Positions 56,001-64,000 of a stretch of 64,000 bases of DNA are shown here, one piece after another. A program made the translations under genes and the position numbers. This DNA comes from Pseudomonas koreensis (GTDB lineage: Bacteria > Pseudomonadota > Gammaproteobacteria > Pseudomonadales > Pseudomonadaceae): positions 62,001 through 126,000 of the forward strand of contig NZ_JAOEJU010000008.1 of NCBI RefSeq assembly GCF_025447595.1, given 5' to 3'. The notes under the pieces were generated by a model. That model saw only the letters and a program-made list of their open reading frames with translations, did not search any database and was not told where the DNA came from. Every line of letters starts with the position of its first letter. Position 1 is the stretch's first letter.

Positions 56001-56786
56001 TCAGTCAGGCGACTGCTCCACCTCAATCCCCAACCGCCGATAATCCTCAACACTCCCCGACGCCACATGCCGTTCGGTGATCAGCGTGTGCAAGCGCTCG
56101 CACGGCGCCACCACAAACGGTTCCACCGCGCCGAGCTTGTCCGCCGTGGTCACGGCAATCACCCGCGCCGCACAATCGAGCAGCGCCTGCTTGACCTGCA
56201 CCTCATCGAAATGCAGCGAGGTGATGCCCACCTCCGGATGAATCGCGCAGACCCCGGTGATCGCCAGATCCGCCTTGATCCCCGACAGCAGCCGCAGCGC
56301 CTCATGTCCGCCAGCCGACATGGTTTTCGGGTTCAACTGCCCGCCCGCCAGAATCACTTTGATGCCCTGATACTCGGACAACGCAATCGCCGTCATCGGC
56401 GATGCCGTGACCGCCGTGAGGCTGATGTCCCTGGGCAGAGACCGCGCCACTTGCAACGTGGTCGAGCCGGAATCGAACATCACGGTCTGGCCGTTCTGTA
56501 CCTTGCGCGCGGCCAATTGTGCCAGGCGGATCTTTACCTCATCGATCTCGTCGAGACGTGTGAAGTAATCCTTGCCGGTGTCCTTGGGCCGGGGCAGCGC
56601 CCCACCGTGTACTCGCTGTACCAGCCCGGCGTTGTCCAGTTCGGCGAGGTCGCGGCGGATGGTGTCTTCGGACACCGCGAAGTGTTGGCTCAGCTCGGAC
56701 GCCATGACCTTGCCGTCACGTTCGAGGATCAGAAGGATTTTCTGCCGGCGCACGGACGGTAGTTCGGCAGCGGAATGATCGTGCAT
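56001..56786 (-). CDS. DeoR/GlpR family transcriptional regulator
   Basis: 261 residues. The DeoR-type helix-turn-helix is VMASELSQHFAVSEDTIRRD with LAELDNAGLVQRVHGGALP (about 27-65), and the C-terminal sugar-phosphate-sensing domain has MFDSGSTTLQVAR and ADLAITGVCAIHPEVG. These repressors sense phosphorylated sugars or related metabolites. The target is unknown; the palindrome at 56869 is a candidate. Convergent with the oxidase gene. Confidence 0.93.
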   Translation of the reverse strand: MHDHSAAELPSVRRQKILLILERDGKVMASELSQHFAVSEDTIRRDLAELDNAGLVQRVHGGALPRPKDTGKDYFTRLDEIDEVKIRLAQLAARKVQNGQTVMFDSGSTTLQVARSLPRDISLTAVTASPMTAIALSEYQGIKVILAGGQLNPKTMSAGGHEALRLLSGIKADLAITGVCAIHPEVGITSLHFDEVQVKQALLDCAARVIAVTTADKLGAVEPFVVAPCERLHTLITERHVASGSVEDYRRLGIEVEQSPD

Positions 56787-56868
56787 GGTTTTGCCTGTTT
56801 GTGCTTGTAATTGCAGGTTTTGCGAGAGTAGCCAAGCCGATCGCCAAACACAACGCTGGTATCAATGG

Positions 56869-56883
56869 TTTCAATCATTGAAA
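56869..56883. promoter_or_regulatory. Palindromic operator candidate upstream of the DeoR gene
   Basis: TTTCAAT-C-ATTGAAA, a perfect 7-bp inverted repeat 83 bases upstream of the DeoR-family ATG. It could be autoregulatory or control the small plus-strand gene. No binding evidence. Confidence 0.4.
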
Positions 56884-56961
56884 TCAACAAGTCGAATTTT
56901 TTCTTCTTGCGGGACTTGTTCAAAATGGCCCCACTTTCAAAAAGATCAGGATGAATACCCC

Positions 56962-57030
56962 ATGAACCTCAATTTCGCCTTCGCCTGCATGGTCGTCGTG
57001 TCGTTCGCCATCGCGCTCGGCCACGCCTGA
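56962..57030 (+). CDS. Small hydrophobic peptide (22 residues)
   Basis: MNLNFAFACMVVVSFAIALG followed by HA. A single membrane helix covers most of it. AGGA stands ten bases upstream of the ATG. It is between the divergent start of the DeoR gene and the stop of a LysR gene (one base away). Small hydrophobic proteins of this size are often missed; whether this one is expressed is unknown. Confidence 0.45.
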   Translation: MNLNFAFACMVVVSFAIALGHA

Positions 57031-57031
57031 T

Positions 57032-57925
57032 TCAGACCGACGCGGCCAAGTGTTCGCGAAGCCACTTGTGCGCCGGATCACGGTGGGATCGTTCACCCCA
57101 GAACATCGCCATCTCGTAGCCCGGCACCTCCAGCGGTGCGGCGACCACTTGCAGTGCCGGGTTGTCACGCACCAGGCGTGACGGCAGCATCGCCACCAGG
57201 TCGGTGCTGGCCAGTACCGACATCACCAGCAGAAAGTGCGGCACCGACAGCACGACCTTTCGCGACAGCCCCACATCCGCCAGCGCCTTGTCGGTCACCC
57301 CGAAAAAGCCCCCGCCCTCCCGCGACACCATGACGTGCTCCAGTGCGCAGAATTGCTCGCGAGTCGGTACGGCGCTCAGCCCCGGATGCCCGACGCGTCC
57401 GGCCAATACGTAACGTTCGGTGAACAGCGTGCGATGACGCAACTCCGGCGGCGCGTCTTCCGTGATGTGCAGCGCCAGATCGAATATCCCCTGCTCCGCC
57501 TGCTTGACCATTTGCTTTGGCACCAGGTCGATGACTGCCAGACGCGTACCCGGCGCTTGCGCGCGCAAGCTGCCGAGGGCCGGCAACACGATGGTCGAGC
57601 CGCCATAGTCGGTCGCCGCGATTTTCCAGGTATGCGTCGCCTGTGCCGGATCAAATGCACTGGCCGGTGCCACTGCCCGCTCCAGCGCTTCCAGGGCTTC
57701 GCGCAGTGGCTCGCGAAGCTCATCGGCCCGCGCCGTCGGGCGCATGCCCCGAGGACCGGGCAGCAACAGCGGATCGCCGAAGATGTCGCGCAACTTGGCC
57801 AGGTGCACGCTTACCGACGGTTGCGACAGGTTCAGCCGCTGGGCGGCGCGAGTGACGTTGTGCTCGGCGAGCAGCACATCGAGGGTCAGCAGCAGGTTGA
57901 TATCCAGCCGTCTTAAATTATTCAT
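57032..57925 (-). CDS. LysR family transcriptional regulator
   Basis: 297 residues from ATG 57925 (MNNLRRLDINLLLTLDVLLA); an upstream ATG at 57949 would add MSDMSGIA. The HTH is HNVTRAAQRLNLSQPSVSVH and LRDIFGDPLLLPGPRGMRPT, the NodD-like subgroup. Divergent from the quinone reductase gene with only 84 bases between starts, the usual layout of a LysR regulator and its target. Confidence 0.92.
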   Translation of the reverse strand: MNNLRRLDINLLLTLDVLLAEHNVTRAAQRLNLSQPSVSVHLAKLRDIFGDPLLLPGPRGMRPTARADELREPLREALEALERAVAPASAFDPAQATHTWKIAATDYGGSTIVLPALGSLRAQAPGTRLAVIDLVPKQMVKQAEQGIFDLALHITEDAPPELRHRTLFTERYVLAGRVGHPGLSAVPTREQFCALEHVMVSREGGGFFGVTDKALADVGLSRKVVLSVPHFLLVMSVLASTDLVAMLPSRLVRDNPALQVVAAPLEVPGYEMAMFWGERSHRDPAHKWLREHLAASV

Positions 57926-58009
57926 GGCTATACCAGACATATCAGACATTCATTTCCAATATACCCGGCAAACGCCGATCCTGCTGTCACTCGACAACGG
58001 AGCTTCAAC

Positions 58010-58786
58010 ATGAATGTCCTTTTGGTCTATGCCCACCCTGAACCTACCTCACTCAACGGCTCGCTCAGGGACTTCACCGTCCAGCGCCTGGAAGCCGCCG
58101 GACACAACGTGCAGGTGTCCGACCTGTACGCGATGAACTGGAAAACCACCCTCGACGCCGAAGACAGCCCGGAGCGCGACACCAGCCGTCCCCTCCACGC
58201 TTCGCTGGATTCAAAGATCGCCTACGCCGAAGGTCGGCAATCCGCTGACATCGCCGGCGAGCAGGAAAAACTGCGCTGGGCCGACACGCTGATCCTGCAG
58301 TTCCCGCTGTGGTGGTTCTCGATGCCGGCGATTCTCAAAGGCTGGGTCGAACGGGTCTACGCCTATGGTTTTGCCTACGGCGTCGGCGAGCACTCCGATG
58401 TTCGCTGGGGCAATCGTTACGGCGAAGGCAACATGCAAGGCAAGCGGGCGATGCTGATGGTCACGACCGGTGGCTGGGATTCGCATTACAGTCCACGCGG
58501 TATCAATGGCCCCATAGATGATCTGCTGTTTCCCATTCAGCACGGGATCCTGCATTACCCCGGTTTCGACGTGCTGCCGCCGTTCGTGGTGTACCGCACC
58601 AGCCGGATGGATGAGGCACGATTTGCGCAGACCTGCGAACAACTCGGCGCGCGTCTGGATGAACTCTGGAGCACTCGGCCGATTGCCTTCCGGCAGCAGA
58701 ATGCCGGTGATTACGAGATTCCGGCACTGACCTTGAAAAGCGAAATTGCGCCGGACAGTGAAGGATTCGCCGCGCACATCAAATGA
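58010..58786 (+). CDS. NAD(P)H quinone oxidoreductase (NQO1/MdaB-like flavodoxin fold)
   Basis: 258 residues. FAD/FMN-binding segments: LLVYAHPEPTSLNGSL (4-19), FPLWWFSMPAILKGWVERVY (the NQO1-type active site), and GWDSHYSPRGINGP. It reduces quinones by two electrons in the cytoplasm. The divergent LysR probably regulates it. It ends at a terminator shared with the next convergent gene. Confidence 0.92.
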   Translation: MNVLLVYAHPEPTSLNGSLRDFTVQRLEAAGHNVQVSDLYAMNWKTTLDAEDSPERDTSRPLHASLDSKIAYAEGRQSADIAGEQEKLRWADTLILQFPLWWFSMPAILKGWVERVYAYGFAYGVGEHSDVRWGNRYGEGNMQGKRAMLMVTTGGWDSHYSPRGINGPIDDLLFPIQHGILHYPGFDVLPPFVVYRTSRMDEARFAQTCEQLGARLDELWSTRPIAFRQQNAGDYEIPALTLKSEIAPDSEGFAAHIK

Positions 58787-58789
58787 CAC

Positions 58790-58806
58790 AGGGGGCAATG
58801 CCCCCT
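58790..58806. terminator. Bidirectional terminator
   Basis: AGGGGGC-AAT-GCCCCCT, a 7-bp stem with TTGTTTTATT following on the plus side. It separates the quinone reductase from the convergent membrane protein gene (stop at 58811). Confidence 0.85.
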
Positions 58807-58810
58807 TGTT

Positions 58811-59326
58811 TTATTCCGTGACCACCCGCGCCGTGCGCACGAACAGCGCATGCACCTTGTCCCAGAAGTTGCCCCCGAGCACAAAAAAGCTGCCGATGAA
58901 CATCAGATCGCCCAGCGCCTGCATCTGCCAGAGGTTGGGTCGCACGCCCGGAAAGAAGTTGTCGAAATAAGGTTCCAGAAAGGACGACAACAGCGGCAGG
59001 CAGAACATCACCACGCCGATCTTGTGTCGCATCGGACTGACTTCGGCCACCGGCGTCGGTAGCACGCCCGAGATATAGCGGCCGATCGTACGTTTGAGTT
59101 CGGCGAACCCGGCCTTGCCCATCACGGCGATCACCAGCAACAGCAGCACCTTGTTGCTGATGAACAGCACGCCAGTCAGCGCCGCGACTTTCGAGCCTGG
59201 CACATCAAGGGCGGCTGCGAGCGGCACCAGAAGCCATGAACCGAGCATCACGCAGATGATCGCCACGCCGACCTTGAAGCGCCAGTTGGCGCCGGTCGGT
59301 TCAACCGGATTTTGAGCAGTCTCCAT
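58811..59326 (-). CDS. Transporter-suffix-domain membrane protein
   Basis: 171 residues with four membrane segments (about 18-38, 50-70, 100-120 and 140-160). GVLFISNKVLLLLVIAVMGK and GYIGRY-like RYISGVLPTP are typical of proteins annotated as transporter suffix domain. No function known. Start chosen at ATG 59326 (METAQNPVEP); ATG 59335 is three codons earlier with a ribosome site too close. Confidence 0.75.
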   Translation of the reverse strand: METAQNPVEPTGANWRFKVGVAIICVMLGSWLLVPLAAALDVPGSKVAALTGVLFISNKVLLLLVIAVMGKAGFAELKRTIGRYISGVLPTPVAEVSPMRHKIGVVMFCLPLLSSFLEPYFDNFFPGVRPNLWQMQALGDLMFIGSFFVLGGNFWDKVHALFVRTARVVTE

Positions 59327-59457
59327 GGATTCCATACCTTTCGTCAGGGGCGCAGATCGATGAACTTCGCCTGAAAAAGCGTAGCAGGTGATTTGGCCTT
59401 TCAACCTGCAATCCGGGGTCTATGCTGCATTGAAAATTCCGATCTGGAACAGACAGA

Positions 59458-61011
59458 ATGCCTGCAACGACGGCCCTGCTGCGACGACCCGGTCATCTGC
59501 TGCTGCTCGGAGCTCTGAGCCTTGGCGGTTGTATCCGTCTGGGACCGGACTTCCAGCCGCCCGGCGAACCCTGGAGCCGGCAATGGCAAAGCCCGGCGCT
59601 GGAACAGGCCAGCGAACGCGGCACCTATCCGGATCTGCGCCAGTGGTGGCAAGTGTTTTCCGATCCGGTGCTGGATCGCCTGATCAGCGAGGCCGACGCC
59701 CATAACGCCAGTCTCAAAGTGGCTGCCCTGCGGGTCCTGGAAGCCCGCGCACAATTGGGCATCGCCGAGAGCGGACGCTTCCCGCAACTGCAACAGGTTG
59801 GCGTCGACAGCCTGTATATCGATCGTCATCAGTCGGGCGGCAACAACCCGCAGGACACGCACTTCTGGCAGCACAGCGCGGCGTTCGATATCGGCTGGGA
59901 ACTGGATTTCTGGGGCCGCTTCAGCCGTGCCATCGAGTCTTCCGACGCCAGCTATTTCGCCGCCCAGGCCAACTACGAAGACGCCCTGGTCCTTCTGCGC
60001 GCGCAGGTAGCCGATACCTATTTCCTGCTGCGCACCACTGAAGCGCGGCTGCGGGTTGCGCGGGAAAACGCCGATCAGCAGAAACGCAATTTCGAAATCA
60101 CCGAGCAACTGTTCACCAGCGGCCAGACCGCCGAACTCGACCTGCAACAGGCGAAAACCCAATACCTGACCACCCTGGCCAGTATTCCGGCGTTCGAAGA
60201 CCAGTTGCTGCGCACTCGCAACGCACTGGCCGTGCTGGTGGGCCAGCCGCCCGGTGGCTCGATGTTGCTGGCCGAGCAACAGGGGCTGATCCCGCTCGTT
60301 GACCGTGCTGTATTGCAAGACGTGCCGGCCAACCTGCTGTTGCGCCGCCCCGACGTGCGCGCGGCAGAACTGAATGTCGCCGCGCAATCGGCGCTGGTCG
60401 GCGTGGCGGAAACCGATCTGTACCCGTCGCTGACCTTGCTCGGCAGCATCGTCTGGTCGAGCGACTCGCTCGGTGCCACGCCACGCAGTCTCGACCTGAT
60501 CGGCGGCCCGAGCCTGCGCTGGAACATCTTCGACTACGGACGTATCCGCAACAATGTGCGGGTCCAGGACGCGCGGTTGCAGCAATTGATCGAGGTCTAT
60601 CGCGACAAGGTTCGCCAGGCCGCACGCGAAGCCGATGACGCCGCCAGCGGCTTGAGCAAGGGCCTTGAGCGGGAACGCATTCTGGGTGAGGCCGAAGCAG
60701 CGGCGCGGCGCTCGTTGGCGCTGGCCAACACTCAATATCGCGAAGGCTATTCGGACTTTCAGCGTGTGCTCGACGCACAACGGGCACTGCTGCAACTCCA
60801 GGACAGCTATCTGGTCACCCGCGCCAACGCCGTGAGCAATCTGATCGCCTTGTACAAAGCCCTCGGCGGCGGCTGGCAGAACAGCGCGCCACCAATTGAC
60901 GAGCCGACCCTGCAACAGATGCAACAACGCACTGACTGGGGAAATTTGCTGACTGCCCCGCCGCCACAACCGACGTATCCCATCCCATCGCAGGTAAGCC
61001 ACCATGACTGA
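59458..61011 (+). CDS. Outer-membrane efflux lipoprotein (NodT family)
   Basis: 517 residues. Signal peptide with lipobox LGGC and acylated Cys near residue 23. Two OEP repeats form the TolC-like barrel and coiled-coil tunnel (RVLEARAQLGIAESGRFPQ, ELDFWGRFSRAIESSDASYF, LLRRPDVRAAELNVAAQSAL, NTQYREGYSDFQRVLDAQ). It provides the exit channel of the tripartite system with the next two genes. It overlaps the HlyD gene by eight bases. Confidence 0.94.
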   Translation: MPATTALLRRPGHLLLLGALSLGGCIRLGPDFQPPGEPWSRQWQSPALEQASERGTYPDLRQWWQVFSDPVLDRLISEADAHNASLKVAALRVLEARAQLGIAESGRFPQLQQVGVDSLYIDRHQSGGNNPQDTHFWQHSAAFDIGWELDFWGRFSRAIESSDASYFAAQANYEDALVLLRAQVADTYFLLRTTEARLRVARENADQQKRNFEITEQLFTSGQTAELDLQQAKTQYLTTLASIPAFEDQLLRTRNALAVLVGQPPGGSMLLAEQQGLIPLVDRAVLQDVPANLLLRRPDVRAAELNVAAQSALVGVAETDLYPSLTLLGSIVWSSDSLGATPRSLDLIGGPSLRWNIFDYGRIRNNVRVQDARLQQLIEVYRDKVRQAAREADDAASGLSKGLERERILGEAEAAARRSLALANTQYREGYSDFQRVLDAQRALLQLQDSYLVTRANAVSNLIALYKALGGGWQNSAPPIDEPTLQQMQQRTDWGNLLTAPPPQPTYPIPSQVSHHD

Positions 61012-62116
61012 CGCCGCGCCTCCCGCCCCCGCCCCGGATCCGGCGAAAAAGGGCATCCGTCTGGTGTTGCTGGTGATTGTATTGAGCCTGGCCTGGTATC
61101 TGCTGGCCGACCGCTTCACGCCTTATACGCAGCAAGCGCGAGTCGGAGCGTTCGTGATCCCGGTGGCCTCTGAAGTCGCGGGGCGGGTAATCAAGGTCAA
61201 TGTTCGCAACAACCAGGATGTGAAGGCCGGCGACGTCCTCTTCGAACTCGACCCGCAGCCGCTGCAAATCGCCGTAGAACGCGCCCGGGCGGATCTGGAA
61301 AACACCCGCCGTTCGGTCGGTGCCAGCACCGCCGGCATCGCCTCCGCCGAGGCTTCGTTGCGGGCTGCGCAGGCCAACGAACTCAAGGCGCGACAAGATA
61401 ACCAACGGCTCGAAGGCTTGTACAAGCAGGATCCGGGAACGGTCTCGGTGCGCTTGCTGGAGGTGTCGCGGGCCAATCGCGAAGCCGCGGTCAGTCAGGT
61501 CGCAGCCGCACGCGCCGAAGTCGTGCGCGCTCGTGAAACCGAAGGCGGCAGCGATGCCGAAACCAACGCCAAACTGCGCGGCGCCGCCGCCACGCTGGCC
61601 AAGGCCGAACTGGATCTGGCCAACACCCGCATCGGCGCACGCTCGGCAGGATTGATCACCGACCTGCGCACCGACGTCGGCCAGTTCGCCGCCGTCGGCA
61701 GTCCGGTCATGACCCTGATTGCAATCCACGATGTTTGGATCAGCGCTGACCTCACCGAAAACAACCTTGGCCGGATCAGCGTCGGCACACCGGTGTCGAT
61801 CATCCTCGACGCGCTGCCCGGTGAAGTGCTCGAGGGTCGGGTGCGCAGCATCGGTTACGGCGTCAGTGTCGGTTCGGCGCCTCCTCCCGGCACCCTGCCG
61901 ACCATTCAGAACAGCCGCGACTGGCTGCGTCCGGCGCAACGCTTTCCGGTGATCATCGAGTTCAGCGATGAAGCGAAAAAGCGCCTGTTCGACAGCCGTG
62001 CGATACGCGCTGGCGGTCAGGCCGAGGTCATGGCGTTCCCGACCGAGGGCAATCTGCTCAACCCGCTGGGCCGGGTATTTGTCTGGCTGATGAGCTGGCT
62101 GTCGTATGCCTACTGA
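61004..62116 (+). CDS. HlyD family membrane fusion protein
   Basis: 370 residues. One N-terminal membrane anchor (about 15-35), the biotinyl-lipoyl motif GRVIKVNVRNNQDVKAGDVL, a coiled-coil hairpin (about 85-190) and the beta-barrel GLITDLRTDVGQFAAVGSPV. It bridges inner and outer membranes. Its family is that of EmrA/AaeA. It overlaps the inner-membrane gene by eleven bases. Confidence 0.94.
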   Translation: MTDAAPPAPAPDPAKKGIRLVLLVIVLSLAWYLLADRFTPYTQQARVGAFVIPVASEVAGRVIKVNVRNNQDVKAGDVLFELDPQPLQIAVERARADLENTRRSVGASTAGIASAEASLRAAQANELKARQDNQRLEGLYKQDPGTVSVRLLEVSRANREAAVSQVAAARAEVVRARETEGGSDAETNAKLRGAAATLAKAELDLANTRIGARSAGLITDLRTDVGQFAAVGSPVMTLIAIHDVWISADLTENNLGRISVGTPVSIILDALPGEVLEGRVRSIGYGVSVGSAPPPGTLPTIQNSRDWLRPAQRFPVIIEFSDEAKKRLFDSRAIRAGGQAEVMAFPTEGNLLNPLGRVFVWLMSWLSYAY

Positions 62117-63131
62117 GCGCAGCGTCCCGGTGCAACGGGCCTTGCGCCTGGCCTTCGGCACCGCGTTGTGTACCGCTGTGAGCTATGCGCTCGCTTTACC
62201 GCTGTCATTCCTGTCACCGGTGCTGGCGGTGTTGCTGTTAGCGAGCGTGCCTCGGCCGCTGCCGTTCAAAGCCGCCTTGGCGCTGACGCTGGCCGCGGCG
62301 TTCACTACCGGTTTCGGCCTGCTGCTGGTGCCGTTGCTGCGTTACTACCCGGTCTGCGGTGTGCTGCTGATCAGCCTGGGTTTGTTCGCCGCGTTCAGGT
62401 ACGGCTTACGCGGTGGAAACGTGCTGATCATGACCTTCATGGTGATCGGCATGACCCTGATCTCCGCCGCTGGCTTCGCCTCGTTCGAACTGGCGATGGC
62501 GGTCATCGGCGCGCTGATCAAAGGCCTGTCGCTGGCGGTCGTGGTGGTTGGCGTCAGTCATGTGTTTTTCCCGGAACCCGCCAACAGCCCCACGCCACCG
62601 GCGGCGCCCGCCCTGCCCGCCGAAGACGTGCCGCGCATCGCACTTCGCGCCACGCTGATCGTGATGCCGACGTTCGTGCTGGTGCTGATCGACCCGGCCA
62701 GCTATCTGCCGATCATTCTCAAGGCTGTCAGCCTCGGCCAGCAGAGCACCACCACCCGCACGTATCACGCCGGGCGCGAATTGCTCGGCTCAACCCTGCT
62801 GGGCGGGTTGCTGGCGGTGGCGTTCTGGTGTGCGCTGAGCCTGTTCGTGCACCTGTGGATGTTCGCGCTGTGGATGCTGCTGTTCAGCCTCGTTCTGGCA
62901 CGCAAACTCTATCGGCTGCACACCACTGGGCTCACGCCGGGATTCTGGCTCAATACCCTGATAACGATGATCATCCTGCTCGGCCAATCGGTCGAGGACA
63001 GCGCCGCCGGCAAAGACGTGTACACCGCCTTCGCCGTGCGCATGGGCCTGTTCATTCTGGTGACACTCTACAGCGGCCTGATGATGCATTTGCTGGAAGC
63101 ACATCGCCCGGCCACTCAAGGCGTGACCTGA
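62106..63131 (+). CDS. DUF2955 / FUSC-like inner-membrane efflux subunit
   Basis: 341 residues with about ten membrane segments. PTERSVPVQRALRLAFGTAL begins the protein; FLSPVLAVLLLASVPRPLPF and TRTYHAGRELLGSTLLGGLL are typical of the DUF2955 family related to AaeB/FUSC aromatic-acid exporters. It is the inner-membrane part of the efflux system with the two genes upstream. The substrate, perhaps an aromatic acid, is inferred. Its 3' end overlaps the convergent glycine-zipper gene by 16 bases. Confidence 0.9.
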   Translation: MPTERSVPVQRALRLAFGTALCTAVSYALALPLSFLSPVLAVLLLASVPRPLPFKAALALTLAAAFTTGFGLLLVPLLRYYPVCGVLLISLGLFAAFRYGLRGGNVLIMTFMVIGMTLISAAGFASFELAMAVIGALIKGLSLAVVVVGVSHVFFPEPANSPTPPAAPALPAEDVPRIALRATLIVMPTFVLVLIDPASYLPIILKAVSLGQQSTTTRTYHAGRELLGSTLLGGLLAVAFWCALSLFVHLWMFALWMLLFSLVLARKLYRLHTTGLTPGFWLNTLITMIILLGQSVEDSAAGKDVYTAFAVRMGLFILVTLYSGLMMHLLEAHRPATQGVT

Positions 63132-63565
63132 TAACCCCGGCCTTGCAGGCAACCGGTGTAGGCACTCGAACTGGTCGACGCATCGGTTCGGCGCTGCTCG
63201 CGCCGGTCCTGACGCTGCCGGGAGCCACCGACCACCGCACCCGCGGCGGCAGTCTGTTTGGCGCGGTTCTGGCGGTAATCCTGTTTCACGTCATCGTCGA
63301 CGCGGTCGTAAATCTCGTCGCGCTGATTGCCGCGCACTTGCGCGGCGGCAGCCCCGGCAACCGCCCCGGTCGCCGCCCCTTTCACTCGCCCACCGACTTG
63401 CGGCGATGAGGGGGTGGAACTGGACGCGACCGCGTGACAGTCGTTGATATCGATCTGCATTTGTTGCGAAGTCTGGCCCTTGAGCGGGACCACGGATTCG
63501 GCGTGAGCCTGGGTGACACAGAGGGTGGCTGCGATGAAAAACGAGAGAGACGGAATGCGGTTCAT
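63116..63565 (-). CDS. Glycine-zipper outer-membrane-type protein (YMGG-like)
   Basis: 149 residues. Signal peptide MNRIPSLSFFIAATLCVTQA with cleavage at AHA. GGRVKGAATGAVAGAAAAQV is a glycine zipper, followed by an Arg/Gln-rich tail and GCLQGRGYQVTP at the C-terminus. Such small periplasmic or outer-membrane proteins of unknown role are common in pseudomonads. It is convergent with, and overlaps, the DUF2955 gene. Confidence 0.88.
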   Translation of the reverse strand: MNRIPSLSFFIAATLCVTQAHAESVVPLKGQTSQQMQIDINDCHAVASSSTPSSPQVGGRVKGAATGAVAGAAAAQVRGNQRDEIYDRVDDDVKQDYRQNRAKQTAAAGAVVGGSRQRQDRREQRRTDASTSSSAYTGCLQGRGYQVTP

Positions 63566-63671
63566 GATTACCTCCGGCGCGGCATGGGATGGCCTTTGAT
63601 GGCGGGGTAATCTGAAAGTGTAGTTCACGTGGCGAGCGCACTGACTCTCTCGCCACGGGGAGTTTGCTCGG

Positions 63672-64000
63672 TCAGGTTTCTTCTTGCCGGCGTCGCACCT
63701 GCACCAGTAACGCCGGCGCGAAGTGCAGCACCACCATCCGCGCCAGGTGGTGAGTGAGGATAAATACCACATTCAGGCCGCCAGCGAACGCCACAATGGC
63801 GATGGTTTCAATCGCACCCGGCATGTACGCGAGCCACAGCGACAACGCATCGCTGCCCAGCAATCGCGCGGCCGCCAAGGCAAAAACTGCTGCGACCAGA
63901 ATCATCAAACCCACCGACACCAACGCCGTGCGGCCATGACGGGCCAGTTCCTTGAGGCCCAATCCCTTGAATCGTGAACCGATCCGCACGCCGAGAATCA
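63672..64000 (-). CDS. AbrB-family membrane protein, C-terminal part (gene runs off the window)
   Basis: The last ~109 residues of a protein whose start is right of base 64000; the in-frame Met at 63989 is probably internal. VGLMILVAAVFALAAARLLG, SLWLAYMPGAIETIAIVAFA and VVFILTHHLARMVVLHFAPA are typical of the C-terminal repeat of the AbrB/ammonia-monooxygenase-like (AmoA-like annotated) membrane family, of unknown function. Moderately sure. Confidence 0.8.
   Translation of the reverse strand, partial: ILGVRIGSRFKGLGLKELARHGRTALVSVGLMILVAAVFALAAARLLGSDALSLWLAYMPGAIETIAIVAFAGGLNVVFILTHHLARMVVLHFAPALLVQVRRRQEET

Noticed and set aside
59401..61119. A 572-codon open frame on the minus strand opposite the outer-membrane efflux gene
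   Set aside because: Shadow of the NodT-family gene; no domain and biased composition.

Overview
The window is GC-rich, densely coded bacterial chromosome that reads as a member of the Pseudomonas fluorescens group. The order ldcA, dnaQ, rnhA, methyltransferase, gloB, mltD, two oligopeptide-binding proteins, yejBEF, fabI is the one I know from P. aeruginosa PAO1 (PA1818 down to PA1806). Many intergenic gaps carry the REP dyad built on GTGGGAGCGAGCTTGCTCGCG, which is typical of fluorescent pseudomonads. No rRNA, tRNA, insertion sequence, prophage or CRISPR array was seen.

Layout. 1-4.3 kb: minus-strand housekeeping genes (pepN 5' end, DUF2797, yeaC, glpG, a metallophosphoesterase, nadK). 4.4-9.5 kb: DUF1853, an arsB without the rest of an ars operon, a quinone/FMN reductase, a small conserved protein, a LysR regulator and a GNAT. 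9.5-26.6 kb: the conserved ldcA-to-fabI block, interrupted between rnhA and dnaQ by an AT-richer two-gene insertion (12.78-14.44 kb). One gene encodes a DUF3800-like RNase-H-fold protein, the other a protein with a PD-(D/E)XK-type nuclease core. This insertion is my best candidate for an undescribed system. 26.6-37.5 kb: regulators, two diguanylate cyclases, a periplasmic molybdenum hydroxylase with its cytochrome c, an alpha/beta hydrolase, and ppyR-nnrS preceded by three NorR-type operator half-palindromes and a sigma-54-like promoter. 37.5-47.2 kb: VOC proteins, AraC, a DUF6124 gene with a striking structured leader, LysE exporters, the bacteriophytochrome pair bphO-bphP, and the alkylation repair pair ada-alkA. 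47.3-55.9 kb: polyamine metabolism (agmatine deiminase, polyamine-binding protein, LysR, gamma-glutamylpolyamine synthetase and oxidase) together with chrA. 55.9-64 kb: DeoR and LysR regulators, a quinone oxidoreductase, a three-part efflux system (outer-membrane lipoprotein, HlyD, DUF2955), a glycine-zipper protein and the end of an AbrB-family membrane protein.

How the genes work together. Several groups are clear functional units: bphO makes the biliverdin that bphP binds; iorA, iorB and the cytochrome form one electron-transfer enzyme; the yej genes form an oligopeptide importer with two alternative binding proteins; ada and alkA repair alkylated DNA; and ldcA, aguA, the glutamine-synthetase-like ligase and its oxidase all make or break down polyamines. 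Functions come from motifs and family knowledge; none was checked by database search.
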